The notes: generated by a model from the sequence alone, not told the origin. Positions 50,881 through 60,686 are shown, numbered from the stretch's first letter. The stretch: DNA of 64,000 bases from Janthinobacterium violaceinigrum (GCF_009208555.1 NZ_WFLI01000021.1:36138-100137); one strand, 5' to 3'. Program-made: numbers and translations.

Positions 50881-51708
50881 CTACTGCTGCACGCGCACCA
50901 GCGCGCTGACCTGGCTGGCCGTCGCCAGCAGCTTCGGCAAGCTGTGTTCCAGCAAGTGCGCCACGGACGGCCCCGCCGTCTGGCCGCTGACGTTGATCGC
51001 CGCCACCACCTTGCCGGCCCGGTCGAACACGGGTGCGGCCAGGGCGATCAAGCCCTGTTCCAGCTCTTCCTGCACCAGGCACCAGCCCTGGCGCCGCACT
51101 TGCGCAATCTCTTCCAGCAAGACATCGATATCGACCTTGGTCGCCGGCGTGATCTTCAGCAGCGCCATCTTCGACAGCCGTTCGCGCAGCACGTCCGGCG
51201 CCAGGCCCGACAGCAACACCCGTCCCATCGAGGTGCAGTAGGCGGGCAGGCGGCTGCCGATGCCCAGGTTGATCGACATGGTGCGGTGCGCGGACAGGCG
51301 CACGACATACACGATGTCGTCGCCGTCGAGCACGGTAGCCGAGCACGACTGGCGCAAGGTGTGCATCAGCTCTTCCAGCAGCGGCTGCGCCTGCGTCCAC
51401 ACGGGCAACGATGACAGGTAGGCGTAACCGAGGTCGAGCACCTTGGGCGTCAGGCGGAACAGCCGTCCGTCCGCTTCCACGTAACCGAGATGCAGCAGGG
51501 TGTGCAGGATGCGCCGCGCGCCCGCGCGCGTCAGCTGCGCCCGTTCCGCCACTTCGCTCAGGGTCTGTTGCGGCGCCTCCGCGCCAAAGCTGCGCAAGAC
51601 GGCCAGCCCCCGCGCGAACGATTGCACATAGCTGTCGCCGGGACGGGGCGCGCCGTCGGCATCGAGGGTTTCTGCGGCGGAAAGTGGCGTGCTGCTGCGT
51701 GCGGTCAT
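50881..51708 (-). CDS. IclR-family regulator (PcaR/PobR type)
   Basis: 275 residues. N-terminal winged helix (SFARGLAVLRSFG, TLSEVAERAQLTRAGARRIL HTLLHLGY) and C-terminal effector-binding domain (MSINLGIGSRLPAYCTSMGR, GLIALAAPVFDRAGKVVAAI). Subgroup of PcaR/PobR, activated by beta-ketoadipate or an aromatic. Divergently transcribed from pcaIJF with a palindromic operator between. Start ATG 51708. Confidence 0.92.
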   Translation of the reverse strand: MTARSSTPLSAAETLDADGAPRPGDSYVQSFARGLAVLRSFGAEAPQQTLSEVAERAQLTRAGARRILHTLLHLGYVEADGRLFRLTPKVLDLGYAYLSSLPVWTQAQPLLEELMHTLRQSCSATVLDGDDIVYVVRLSAHRTMSINLGIGSRLPAYCTSMGRVLLSGLAPDVLRERLSKMALLKITPATKVDIDVLLEEIAQVRRQGWCLVQEELEQGLIALAAPVFDRAGKVVAAINVSGQTAGPSVAHLLEHSLPKLLATASQVSALVRVQQ

Positions 51709-51819
51709 GGCGATTCCAATTGATCAAGGTGGCAATTATAGCCATGGCGCCAGCGAAAACGGCAAATTGACAAGAGCCCCGATCAGGCATATTCTCACGA
51801 ATAAGTTCTAAATACGAAT

Positions 51820-51842
51820 ATTTGTTCGATATACGAACAAAT
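51820..51842. promoter_or_regulatory. Palindromic operator of the IclR-type regulator
   Basis: A perfect inverted repeat, ATTTGTTCG (51820-51828) and CGAACAAAT (51834-51842) with ATATA between, 32 bp before the pcaI ATG. PcaR/PcaU/PobR-type regulators bind such 10-bp-arm sites next to the genes they control; this one lies between the regulator and pcaI. Further CGAATA at 51798 resembles an extra half site. Confidence 0.78.
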
Positions 51843-51874
51843 GAGCTGTGAGTTTGATAGGGAGGAGACAGGCA

Positions 51875-52573
51875 ATGATCGACAAACTGCGTACCAGCGT
51901 CCTTGAGGCGCTGGCCGATATCCACGATGGCGCCACCGTCATGATTGGCGGCTTCGGCGGCGCGGGCCAGCCGGCCGAGCTGATCGACGGCTTGATCGCC
52001 CAAGGCGCGCGCGATCTCGTCATCGTCAACAACAATGCGGGCAATGGCGAGACGGGCCTGGCCGCCCTGCTGAAAAACGGGCAGGTGCGCAAGATCATCT
52101 GTTCGTTTCCCCGCCAGGCCGATTCCCACGTGTTCGACGCCCTGTACCGCTCTGGCAAGCTGGAGCTTGAATTGGTGCCGCAGGGAAATCTGGCCGAGCG
52201 CATCCGCGCCGCCGGCGCCGGCATCGGCGGCTTTTTCACGCCCACGGGCTATGGCACGGACCTGGCCAAGGGCAAGGAAACGCGCGAGATCGACGGCCGC
52301 ATGTATGTGTTCGAGTCGCCCATCCACGCCGATTTCGCGCTGATCAAGGCGGAGCAGGGCGACCGCTGGGGCAACCTGACTTACCGCAAGACGGCGCGCA
52401 ACTTCGGTCCCATCATGGCCATGGCCGCCAAGGTCAGCATTGCTTCCGTGCATGAAGTTGCCGAGCTGGGCAGCATCGATCCCGAGCACGTCGTCACGCC
52501 GGGCCTGTTCGTGCAGCGCATCGTGCAAGTGCCGCGCACGGCCACCGGCCCCGCCGGCTTCAAAGCTGCCTGA
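51875..52573 (+). CDS. pcaI: 3-oxoadipate CoA-transferase subunit A
   Basis: 232 residues from ATG 51875 (GGAGGAGA 7 bases upstream). CoA-transferase family I alpha: TVMIGGFGGAGQPAELIDGL, the GNGETGLAALLKNGQ block, and FFTPTGYGTDLAKGKETREI. Transfers CoA from succinyl-CoA to beta-ketoadipate in the last part of the protocatechuate/catechol pathway. The neighbouring thiolase makes PcaI rather than AtoD the better name. Confidence 0.9.
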   Translation: MIDKLRTSVLEALADIHDGATVMIGGFGGAGQPAELIDGLIAQGARDLVIVNNNAGNGETGLAALLKNGQVRKIICSFPRQADSHVFDALYRSGKLELELVPQGNLAERIRAAGAGIGGFFTPTGYGTDLAKGKETREIDGRMYVFESPIHADFALIKAEQGDRWGNLTYRKTARNFGPIMAMAAKVSIASVHEVAELGSIDPEHVVTPGLFVQRIVQVPRTATGPAGFKAA

Positions 52574-52584
52574 GGAGTATTGAA

Positions 52585-53232
52585 ATGAATAAATGGAATC
52601 GAGACCAGATGGCGGCCCGTGTGGCGGCCGACATCCATGAAGGCGCCGTCGTCAACCTCGGCATCGGTTTGCCGACCCTGGTGGCAAATCACTTGCCGGC
52701 CGGCGCCGACATCATCCTGCACAGCGAAAACGGCGTGATCGGCATGGGCCCCGCGCCCGCGCCGGGCGAGGAAGACTACGACCTGATCAACGCGGGCAAG
52801 CAGCCCGTCACCCTGCTGGCGGGCGGCAGCTATTTCCACCATGCGGACAGCTTTGCCATGATGCGCGGCGGCCACCTGGACATCTGCGTGCTGGGCGCGT
52901 TTCAAGTCTCGGCCACGGGCGACCTGGCCAACTGGCATACGGGCGCGCCCGACGCCATCCCTGCCGTGGGCGGGGCCATGGACCTGGCCATCGGCGCAAA
53001 GAAAACCTGGGTCATGATGGAATTGCTGACCAAGGGCGGCGAGAGCAAGCTGGTGCAGGCCTGCACGTATCCGCTGACGGGCATTGCCTGCGTCAGCCGC
53101 ATCTACAGCGACCTGGCCGTGATCGACCTGTCGCCGGCCGGCGCCGCCGTCGTCGAGCTGGTCGATGGCTTGAGTTTCGAGCAGCTGCAAGCGCTGACGG
53201 CCGTGCCGCTGATGGACGGCCGCGCCCCTTGA
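52585..53232 (+). CDS. pcaJ: 3-oxoadipate CoA-transferase subunit B
   Basis: 215 residues. Beta subunit with the catalytic glutamate in ILHSENGVIGMGP, preceded by VNLGIGLPTLVANHLP. Forms the heterodimer with PcaI. 11 bp behind pcaI and 33 bp before pcaF. Confidence 0.92.
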   Translation: MNKWNRDQMAARVAADIHEGAVVNLGIGLPTLVANHLPAGADIILHSENGVIGMGPAPAPGEEDYDLINAGKQPVTLLAGGSYFHHADSFAMMRGGHLDICVLGAFQVSATGDLANWHTGAPDAIPAVGGAMDLAIGAKKTWVMMELLTKGGESKLVQACTYPLTGIACVSRIYSDLAVIDLSPAGAAVVELVDGLSFEQLQALTAVPLMDGRAP

Positions 53233-53265
53233 GCCTATCTCTTTAACTTTCTTGGAGGAAAGAAC

Positions 53266-54468
<1,203 letters not shown>

Positions 54469-54538
54469 TCCTGCGCGCCCGCAGGTGAAAAAAGTTGCCG
54501 ACGATACGTATTAACCCGTATGCCGGCCGGCTTTTTGA

Positions 54539-54550
54539 CCTTGATCAAGG
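54539..54550. promoter_or_regulatory. 12-bp palindrome upstream of an MHS transporter gene
   Basis: CCTTGATCAAGG is perfectly palindromic, 71 bp before the ATG at 54621 and partly overlapping a TTGACC sequence. It may be an operator; the nearby TATGAT is too close for a standard -35/-10 pair. The regulator is unknown. Confidence 0.35.
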
Positions 54551-54620
54551 GCGTATGATGCAAAACTGGCCCGGGCAACCTGGCTGGCGTTGGCTTTTTC
54601 ACACGAACAAGAAGATTGAT

Positions 54621-55916
54621 ATGACATCCCACGATACTCCGCATGACGTTGCGCAGCTGACATCCCAGCAGCGCATCAAGGCCATCATTGGCGCTTCCTC
54701 CGGTAACCTGGTCGAATGGTTCGACTTCTACATTTACTCTTTCTGCGCGCTGTATTTCTCGCACGCCTTCTTCCCTTCCGGTAATCCGACCACGCAGCTG
54801 CTGCAGACGGCCGGCATCTTTGCCGCCGGCTTCCTCATGCGTCCCGTGGGCGGCTGGCTGTTCGGCCGCATCGCGGACAAATACGGCCGCCGCCAGTCGA
54901 TGATGATTTCCGTGCTGATGATGTGCGGCGGCTCGCTGATGATTGCCGTCATGCCCACCTACGACACCATCGGCGCCTTCGCGCCGTTCCTGCTGCTGGT
55001 GGCGCGCCTGTTCCAGGGCCTGTCCGTGGGCGGCGAATACGGTACCAGCGCCACCTACATGAGCGAAGTGTCGGAATCGGGCAAGCGCGGCTTCTTTGCC
55101 TCGTTCCAGTACGTGACCCTGATCGGCGGCCAGTTGCTGGCCTTGCTGGTGCTGGTGGTCTTGCAGCAATTGCTGACCCTGGAAGAATTGCGTGCCTGGG
55201 GCTGGCGCATCCCGTTCGTCTTTGGCGCGCTGGCGGCCCTCGTGTCGCTGAATCTGCGTAAATCGCTGACGGAAACGACCACGGCCAGCGAGCGCAAGGA
55301 CAAGGACGCGGGCAGCTTGCGCGGCTTGCTCAAGCACAAGCGCGCCTTCATCACGGTGCTGGGCTTCACGGCCGGCGGCTCGCTCGTGTTCTACACGTTT
55401 ACCACCTACATGCAGAAATACCTGGTCAACACGGCCGGCATGGATACCAAGACGGCCAGCGCCGTCATGACCTGCGCCCTGCTCGTCTACATGATCTTGC
55501 AACCCGTGTTCGGCGCCCTGTCCGACCGCATCGGCCGCCGTACCTCGATGCTGTTCTTCGGCGGCCTTGCCACGCTGTGCGTGCTGCCGATCATGCATGC
55601 CTTGAAGGATATTTCCAGCCCGTACGCGGCGTTTGGCCTGATCATCATCGCGCTGGCCATCATCAGCTTCTATACGTCGATCAGCGGCTTGATCAAGGCG
55701 GAAATGTTCCCCGTCGAAGTGCGCGCCCTGGGCGTGGGCCTGTCGTATGCGGTGGCCAATGCCATGTTCGGCGGTTCGGCCGAATACGTGGCGCTGCAGT
55801 TCAAGGCCTGGCACGTGGAAGAGTATTTCTATTGGTACGTGACCATCATGTGCCTGATTTCCTTCATCGTCGCCATCCGCATGCCGGACCCGAGCCGCTC
55901 GGGACTGCTGAAGTAA
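54621..55916 (+). CDS. MHS-family MFS transporter (alpha-ketoglutarate/dicarboxylate type)
   Basis: 431 residues from ATG 54621; upstream in-frame codons have no ribosome site. Twelve predicted spans with the MFS A-motif GWLFGRIADKYGRRQS, the acidic NLVEWFDFYIYS in TM1, RLFQGLSVGGEYGTSATY in TM4, and GALSDRIGRRTSM in the second half. Resembles KgtP/PcaT-like symporters that import dicarboxylates or beta-ketoadipate; position behind pcaF supports the latter. Confidence 0.88.
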   Translation: MTSHDTPHDVAQLTSQQRIKAIIGASSGNLVEWFDFYIYSFCALYFSHAFFPSGNPTTQLLQTAGIFAAGFLMRPVGGWLFGRIADKYGRRQSMMISVLMMCGGSLMIAVMPTYDTIGAFAPFLLLVARLFQGLSVGGEYGTSATYMSEVSESGKRGFFASFQYVTLIGGQLLALLVLVVLQQLLTLEELRAWGWRIPFVFGALAALVSLNLRKSLTETTTASERKDKDAGSLRGLLKHKRAFITVLGFTAGGSLVFYTFTTYMQKYLVNTAGMDTKTASAVMTCALLVYMILQPVFGALSDRIGRRTSMLFFGGLATLCVLPIMHALKDISSPYAAFGLIIIALAIISFYTSISGLIKAEMFPVEVRALGVGLSYAVANAMFGGSAEYVALQFKAWHVEEYFYWYVTIMCLISFIVAIRMPDPSRSGLLK

Positions 55917-55930
55917 GCTTGCCGTAAAAT

Positions 55931-55955
55931 AGGGGACACTGCGGTGTCCCTTTTT
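55931..55955 (+). terminator. Rho-independent terminator after the MHS transporter gene
   Basis: Stem GGGACAC/GTGTCCC with loop TGCG, extended by AG/TT, and followed by a T run. It lies 14 bp after the stop and closes the pca/transport unit. Confidence 0.9.
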
Positions 55956-55992
55956 CATCGCCGCCTTTTTATTGTGCCGATCAGGAGTTTTC

Positions 55993-56688
55993 ATGCCGTA
56001 TGTTATTCCCGCAGCCATCCAGCCCAGCGTGCCCGTCAGCGGCAGCGGCGACAGCTTTCCCGTCCACCGCATCTATTGCGTGGGCCGCAACTATGTCGAC
56101 CATGCCCAGGAAATGGGCCACACGGGCCGCGAGGCACCGTTTTTCTTCATGAAGCCAGCCGACGCCGTGCTGCCCGTGGCAGCGGGCACGACGGGCGAGT
56201 TGCCGTACCCGGCGCAGACGCAGGATTTCCAGCACGAAATGGAACTGGTGGTGGCCATCGGCAAGGGCGGCAGCGATATCGGCGTGGCCGATGCGCTGGA
56301 TCACGTGTGGGGCTATGCGATCGGCCTGGACATGACGCGCCGCGACGTGCAGGGCGCCGCGAAAAAGCTGGGCCGTCCGTGGGAGACGGGCAAGGCGTTC
56401 GAGCATTCGGCGCCCATCGGCCCCATCACCGCGGCCGCGCAGGCGGGCGACGTCGGTCAGGCCGCCATCACCCTGCACGTGAATGGCGCGCTGCGCCAAA
56501 GCAGCACCATCGATATGCTGATCTGGAACGTGGCCGAAACCATCGCCGACCTGTCGACCTACTTTACCCTGCAGCCGGGCGACCTGATCTACACGGGCAC
56601 GCCGGCCGGCGTGGCGGCCGTGCAGCGCGGCGACGAACTGGTGGGTGCCATCGACGGCCTGGGCGAACTGCGCGTCAAGATCGTGTAA
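55993..56688 (+). CDS. Fumarylacetoacetate-hydrolase family protein
   Basis: 231 residues from ATG 55993 (CAGGAG 5 bases upstream). FAH fold: RIYCVGRNYVDHAQEMG, FFFMKPADAVLP, metal-binding QDFQHEMELVVAIG (E and E), GYAIGLDMTRRDVQ, GDLIYTGTPAGVAAVQRGDE. Family members hydrolyse or decarboxylate fumarylpyruvate, acylpyruvates or 5-oxopent-3-ene-tricarboxylates from aromatic breakdown. Metal Mg/Mn. Substrate here unknown, though an aromatic or amino-acid degradation role fits the neighbours. Confidence 0.88.
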   Translation: MPYVIPAAIQPSVPVSGSGDSFPVHRIYCVGRNYVDHAQEMGHTGREAPFFFMKPADAVLPVAAGTTGELPYPAQTQDFQHEMELVVAIGKGGSDIGVADALDHVWGYAIGLDMTRRDVQGAAKKLGRPWETGKAFEHSAPIGPITAAAQAGDVGQAAITLHVNGALRQSSTIDMLIWNVAETIADLSTYFTLQPGDLIYTGTPAGVAAVQRGDELVGAIDGLGELRVKIV

Positions 56689-56711
56689 ACGCGCGCTGGC
56701 GCACGGCACGG

Positions 56712-56747
56712 CAAGCCCGCCTGGCGCACAATCGGCGTGCGGGCTTG
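56712..56747. terminator. Possible hairpin after the FAH gene
   Basis: CAAGCCCGC (56712-56720) pairs perfectly with GCGGGCTTG (56739-56747), but the loop is long (18 bases) and no T run follows, so this is only a weak terminator candidate. Confidence 0.4.
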
Positions 56748-56770
56748 TATATTGCATCAAGGAGATATCC

Positions 56771-57094
56771 ATGCTGAGCGAGACCTATTCTGTAGCGCAA
56801 CCCACGCGTGCCGAGATCGACGCCCTAGCGGGGCCGGCCCTGCTGGAATTCGGCACGGGCTGGTGCGGCCACTGCCGCGCCACCCAGGCGCCGCTGGCCG
56901 CCGCGCTGGCGCAGCACCCCGGGGTGCCGCATCTGCGCGTCGAAGACGGCCCCGGCCGTGCCCTGGGGCGCTCGTTCCGCGTGAAGCTGTGGCCGACCCT
57001 GATTTTTTTGAAAGATGGCCAGGAAGTGGCGCGCCTCGTGCGCCCGCTCGACAGCGCCGAGATTGCGCAGACTTTTGTATTGATTGATGCGTAG
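56771..57094 (+). CDS. Thioredoxin-family protein
   Basis: 107 residues; AAGGAGAT just before ATG 56771. Thioredoxin fold with active site GTGWCGHCRATQAPL (WCGHC instead of WCGPC) and cis-Pro segment KLWPTLIFLKDGQEV. Acts as a cytosolic disulfide reductase; the His-for-Pro change is found in PDI-like and some thioredoxins and raises redox potential. The stop TAG is the start of a REP-like repeat. Confidence 0.9.
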   Translation: MLSETYSVAQPTRAEIDALAGPALLEFGTGWCGHCRATQAPLAAALAQHPGVPHLRVEDGPGRALGRSFRVKLWPTLIFLKDGQEVARLVRPLDSAEIAQTFVLIDA

Positions 57095-57130
57095 GTCGGC
57101 GTAGGTCGGCTTGGCGCAGCGTAAGCCGAC
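57089..57130. repeat. REP-like repeat overlapping the thioredoxin stop codon
   Basis: Starts GCGTAGGTCGGC, whose TAG is the stop of the thioredoxin gene, and the 10-mer GTAGGTCGGC is repeated in tandem at 57091-57110. GTCGGCTT (57105-57112) pairs with AAGCCGAC (57123-57130). Resembles the elements at 13515-13569 and 31173-31208 (GCGTAGGCCGG). Confidence 0.65.
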
Positions 57131-57653
57131 ACCACCGCCTGGCATGCGCTATCACAACTTCTTGCCGCACCGCACCACTGCGCGTATCATAAGCCGCTTA
57201 CAGCAAGATCAACCGCATCCTTGACCGGATGCAGGCGCGATCATCGCCGGCCCGCTCCACCCGGAGGGGCCGCAGGCAAGGATTCACCACAAATGACCGA
57301 CGCCGCGATGCCGACGCGCGGGTCTGGTACGGAATGCCTGGCGATACGCCGGGCCTGATACACGTCGCCCATCCCCTGACGCCTTTCCTGCCGTGCCCCG
57401 GGTAACCGGATGGCGCACGACCGTTGTTTCTCTAAATCAGCACTGATCACGGCGCGTTAGCGCGCGTTGCCGGCAGTTCGCTACGGCAACTAAAACCGTT
57501 GTTTTTTGTTTGCAAATTTAATAGCAAATGCGCAGCAAATGCATGCGCGCAAGGCTATGATATGCGAACGACACGGAGACAACGTGCTGTGCTGCTGCCT
57601 GAAAAAACATCCAGAGAATGGCCTTTAGACACCCTCCCCAAGGAGCGCAGTAA
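57095..57653. other. 559 bp intergenic region upstream of the second MHS transporter gene
   Basis: Holds the REP-like repeat at its left, then a stretch without coding potential. A hairpin GTTGCCG/CGGCAAC (57466-57472/57484-57490) is followed, after TAAAACCG, by TTG and a run of six T (57502-57507). CCGTTGTTT occurs at 57421-57429 and again near 57497-57505. Promoter or leader elements of the transporter, or a small RNA, are possible; none is proved. Confidence 0.45.
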
Positions 57654-58940
57654 ATGAGCACCCCCCCCAAGAAAAATTCCCCCGGCACGGTGCTGTTCGC
57701 CAGCCTGATCGGCACCACCATCGAGTTCTTTGACTTTTATATCTACGCCACGGCCGCCGTGCTGGTGTTCCCGAAACTGTTCTTCCCCGCCGGCGACCCG
57801 TCGGCCGCCGTACTGCAGTCGCTGGCCACGTTTGCCATCGCCTTCTTCGCCCGTCCCATCGGCTCGGCCGTGTTCGGCCACTTCGGCGACCGCATCGGCC
57901 GCAAGGCCACGCTCGTGGCGGCCCTGCTGACCATGGGCATTTCCACCGTCATCATCGGCTTGCTGCCCACGTATGCAGCCATCGGCACCCTGGCGCCATT
58001 GCTGCTGGCGCTGTGCCGTTTCGGCCAGGGCCTGGGCCTGGGCGGCGAGTGGGGCGGCGCGGTGCTGCTGGCCACGGAAAATGCGCCACCGGGCAAGCGC
58101 GCCTGGTACGGCATGTTCCCGCAGCTGGGCGCACCGATCGGCTTCTTCCTGTCGGGTGGCATCTTCCTGCTGCTCAGCGAAACCATGACCGATGAACAGT
58201 TCTTCAGCTATGGCTGGCGCATCCCGTTCCTGGCCAGCGCGCTGCTGGTCATCGTCGGCCTGTACGTGCGGTTGAAGATCACGGAAACGCCGGACTTCCA
58301 GAAAGTCATCGACAAGAACGAAGTCGTGAAACTGCCGGTGGCCACCGTGTTCCGCCAGCATGGCCGCATGCTGTTCCTGGGCACCATCATCGCCCTGGCC
58401 ACCTTCGTGCTGTTCTACCTGATGACGGTGTTCGCGCTGAGCTGGGGTACGACCAAGCTGGGCTTCACGCGCAAGGAATTCCTCGTCGTCCAGCTGTTTG
58501 CCGTGCTGTTCTTTGCCCTGACGATTCCATTCTCGGCCGTGCTGGCCGACCGCCGCGGCCGCCGCGCCACCATGATCTGGGTTTCCGTTGCCATCGCCAT
58601 CTTCGGCCTGGTGCTGGCGCCCATGTTCGGCTCGGGCGTGACGTGGGAAGTGACGATCTTCATGGCCGTCGGCCTGGGCCTGATGGGCATGACCTACGGC
58701 CCGCTGGGCACCATGCTGTCCGAGCTGTTCCCGCCCGAAGTGCGTTACACGGGCGCGTCGCTGACGTTCAACCTGGCGGGCATCCTGGGCGCCTCGCTGG
58801 CGCCGTACATCGCCACCTGGCTGGCCACGAATTACGGCTTGCAGTACGTGGGCTATTACCTGTCGCTGGCGGCCGTGCTGACCCTGGGCGCCTTGCTGAT
58901 GGTGGGCAAGCCGAAGGCAGGCAAGGAAGCCTGGCAGTAA
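57654..58940 (+). CDS. MHS-family MFS transporter (ShiA/PcaT-like)
   Basis: 428 residues. MFS metabolite:H+ symporter: SLIGTTIEFFDFYIYATA, GSAVFGHFGDRIGRKATL, RFGQGLGLGGEWGGAVLL, and a C-terminal set of spans with ADRRGRRATMIW and LSELFPPEVRYTG. Family members carry shikimate, proline/betaine or other organic acids. Substrate not predictable. Start ATG 57654 with AAGGAGC upstream. Confidence 0.88.
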   Translation: MSTPPKKNSPGTVLFASLIGTTIEFFDFYIYATAAVLVFPKLFFPAGDPSAAVLQSLATFAIAFFARPIGSAVFGHFGDRIGRKATLVAALLTMGISTVIIGLLPTYAAIGTLAPLLLALCRFGQGLGLGGEWGGAVLLATENAPPGKRAWYGMFPQLGAPIGFFLSGGIFLLLSETMTDEQFFSYGWRIPFLASALLVIVGLYVRLKITETPDFQKVIDKNEVVKLPVATVFRQHGRMLFLGTIIALATFVLFYLMTVFALSWGTTKLGFTRKEFLVVQLFAVLFFALTIPFSAVLADRRGRRATMIWVSVAIAIFGLVLAPMFGSGVTWEVTIFMAVGLGLMGMTYGPLGTMLSELFPPEVRYTGASLTFNLAGILGASLAPYIATWLATNYGLQYVGYYLSLAAVLTLGALLMVGKPKAGKEAWQ

Positions 58941-58967
58941 TACCTCTCCGAGCCTGCGGCTCCCGCA

Positions 58968-58998
58968 AGCCGTCAGCCCAGCTGGCGGCTTTTTTTTT
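58968..58998 (+). terminator. Rho-independent terminator after the second MHS gene
   Basis: AGCCGTCAG (58968-58976) pairs with CTGGCGGCT (58982-58990) with one mismatch, loop CCCAG, followed by nine T. It ends just before the converging phosphatase gene. Confidence 0.88.
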
Positions 58999-59000
58999 GA

Positions 59001-60578
59001 CTAGCGTAGCGCCACGTGGCCGTAGCAGGCTTGCAGTCCCGCATAGTCGTAGAACACGCTGCCGGGCGCGATGCGGGCGCCCTCGCACGCTGCCTGGAAC
59101 GGCGTTTCCTTTTCGTTGTACAGCTGGCGCACGATGAGCCGGCCTTCGCCATTGCGGTACACATCCCACTGCAGATTGGCTGCCAGCGGCGACACTTGCG
59201 CACCGCGCCACGGATTGCCGGCATGGCTGTAGGGCGTCGTGGCCGGCAGCGGCGTTTGCGCTCCGGGCAAGCCCATGGCCGAGGCCAGCGGAATGAGCAT
59301 TTCCGCATGCGTAAAGCGCAGCTTGGCCGCATGGCGCAGATCGCCGCTGGCCAGCGCGTCGACTTCCTTGAAAAAATCCTCGCGCAAGGCCAGCGCGAAG
59401 CGCCAGGTCACGCCCTTGCTTTCCACGGTGGCCGGGCCTTTCGCGTAAAAATCCTCGTGGTCGGCGACGGCGGCGTAATAGCGTGCATCGTCTGCGGGCA
59501 TGTAGCGGCTGAAATCGGCCGGCACTTCATGGCGCATGCCGGCGGCGATCGCATACAGCTCATACAGTTTCGTCGCAGCCGCATTCCGGCTGCGGATGAC
59601 GCTCTTGCCGCTGCCTGTCATGGTGCGCGTGAGTTTGCCGTCCGCGCTGGTGAAGGTGTAGCTGCCCGTGTCCGCGTAGCTGGCGCCGCGCTCGAAACGG
59701 GCGAGGAAGGCGGGTGCAAACAGCCGTTCGAGCACGTGGCGCGCATGCGCGGCCGCTTCCGGCTCTTTGGCCGGGGCGTCCATCAGCGCGTGCAGCTGCT
59801 TGGTGCGCAGGTAGCGCTGGTAAGCCTGGCTGGCGCCATAGGTGGCGTCGTACGGGTCGGCGCGGTCGGCTACCAGATCCGTCTGCGGCGCCAGCTTGTG
59901 CGCGTACAGCAGGAAGCGGTTCACGCCGTCGGGCTGGCGTACCGGCGGCACCCCGGGCGGGCGTCCCTGCGGATACGGCGCCGGCGCGGGCGGCAGGGTC
60001 AGCAGCGGCGCCAGTGCCGGTGCCTGTTCCAGCAGCGATTGCGTGAAGAAGCGCGAACTGTCGCGCGCGCGGTCCACGCCGGAATGGATGATGATCAGCT
60101 GGCGCGGCGCCGTCGCGGCGTCTTGCCCCACTTGCGCGAACAGGGCGGGCAGGCGCGCCAGCAGGCGCGCGGCCAGCTGCCGGTGTTCTTCGATGCCCGT
60201 CTGCGACAGATTGCCATAGCCGGGCGTCTCGATCCCGGCCACGCCATGGCCGAGCAAGGCATTCGCCCGCATCAGGGCCAGGATATCGGGGCCCAGTTCG
60301 CGCCCCAGCGGCGTGAGCGCATCCTGTGCGGCAGCCTGCTGCCACATCGCATGCAGGGCGGCGTCGCCCTTCATGCCGGTCAGTCCGCGCGAACCGTGGC
60401 GCGCCACCAGTTGCGTGTAGATGGGCTGGAAACCGTCCGGCGGCGCCGCATACGTGGCCGGGTCCTGCTGCGGCGCGTACGGCGTTTTGGTCTGGTAATA
60501 GCCGTCGACGGCCAGGGCGGGGCTGGCGCAGGCAGCCAGGGCCAGCAGCATGCTGGACAGGGGAAGCGGTGGGGGCAT
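59001..60578 (-). CDS. Histidine acid phosphatase, MINPP-like (inositol polyphosphate phosphatase/phytase)
   Basis: 525 residues from the ATG at 60578. Signal peptide with possible lipobox LALAACAS (C17) or a later signal-peptidase I site after ALA. Catalytic His in LVARHGSRGLTG (R60-H61) gives the RHGxR motif. The second motif is HAE (424-426, THAEMLIPL) rather than HD, which is typical of MINPP enzymes. Acts on phytate or other phosphate esters outside the cytoplasm. Lies beside a TonB receptor gene, but no direct link is proved. Confidence 0.82.
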   Translation of the reverse strand: MPPPLPLSSMLLALAACASPALAVDGYYQTKTPYAPQQDPATYAAPPDGFQPIYTQLVARHGSRGLTGMKGDAALHAMWQQAAAQDALTPLGRELGPDILALMRANALLGHGVAGIETPGYGNLSQTGIEEHRQLAARLLARLPALFAQVGQDAATAPRQLIIIHSGVDRARDSSRFFTQSLLEQAPALAPLLTLPPAPAPYPQGRPPGVPPVRQPDGVNRFLLYAHKLAPQTDLVADRADPYDATYGASQAYQRYLRTKQLHALMDAPAKEPEAAAHARHVLERLFAPAFLARFERGASYADTGSYTFTSADGKLTRTMTGSGKSVIRSRNAAATKLYELYAIAAGMRHEVPADFSRYMPADDARYYAAVADHEDFYAKGPATVESKGVTWRFALALREDFFKEVDALASGDLRHAAKLRFTHAEMLIPLASAMGLPGAQTPLPATTPYSHAGNPWRGAQVSPLAANLQWDVYRNGEGRLIVRQLYNEKETPFQAACEGARIAPGSVFYDYAGLQACYGHVALR

Positions 60579-60686
60579 GGTTCTTTGGGTGGATAATTTC
60601 TCGAATGCAAGCCTAGCACTGAACGCAAAAAAGGCGGGCACGACTGGATGCCGTGCCCGCCTGTGCTGTCACCGCAGCGTGTCAGC

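Noticed and set aside
54535..54559. TTGACC and TATGAT as a -35/-10 promoter pair
   Set aside because: Spacer is 13 bp, too short for a sigma-70 promoter.
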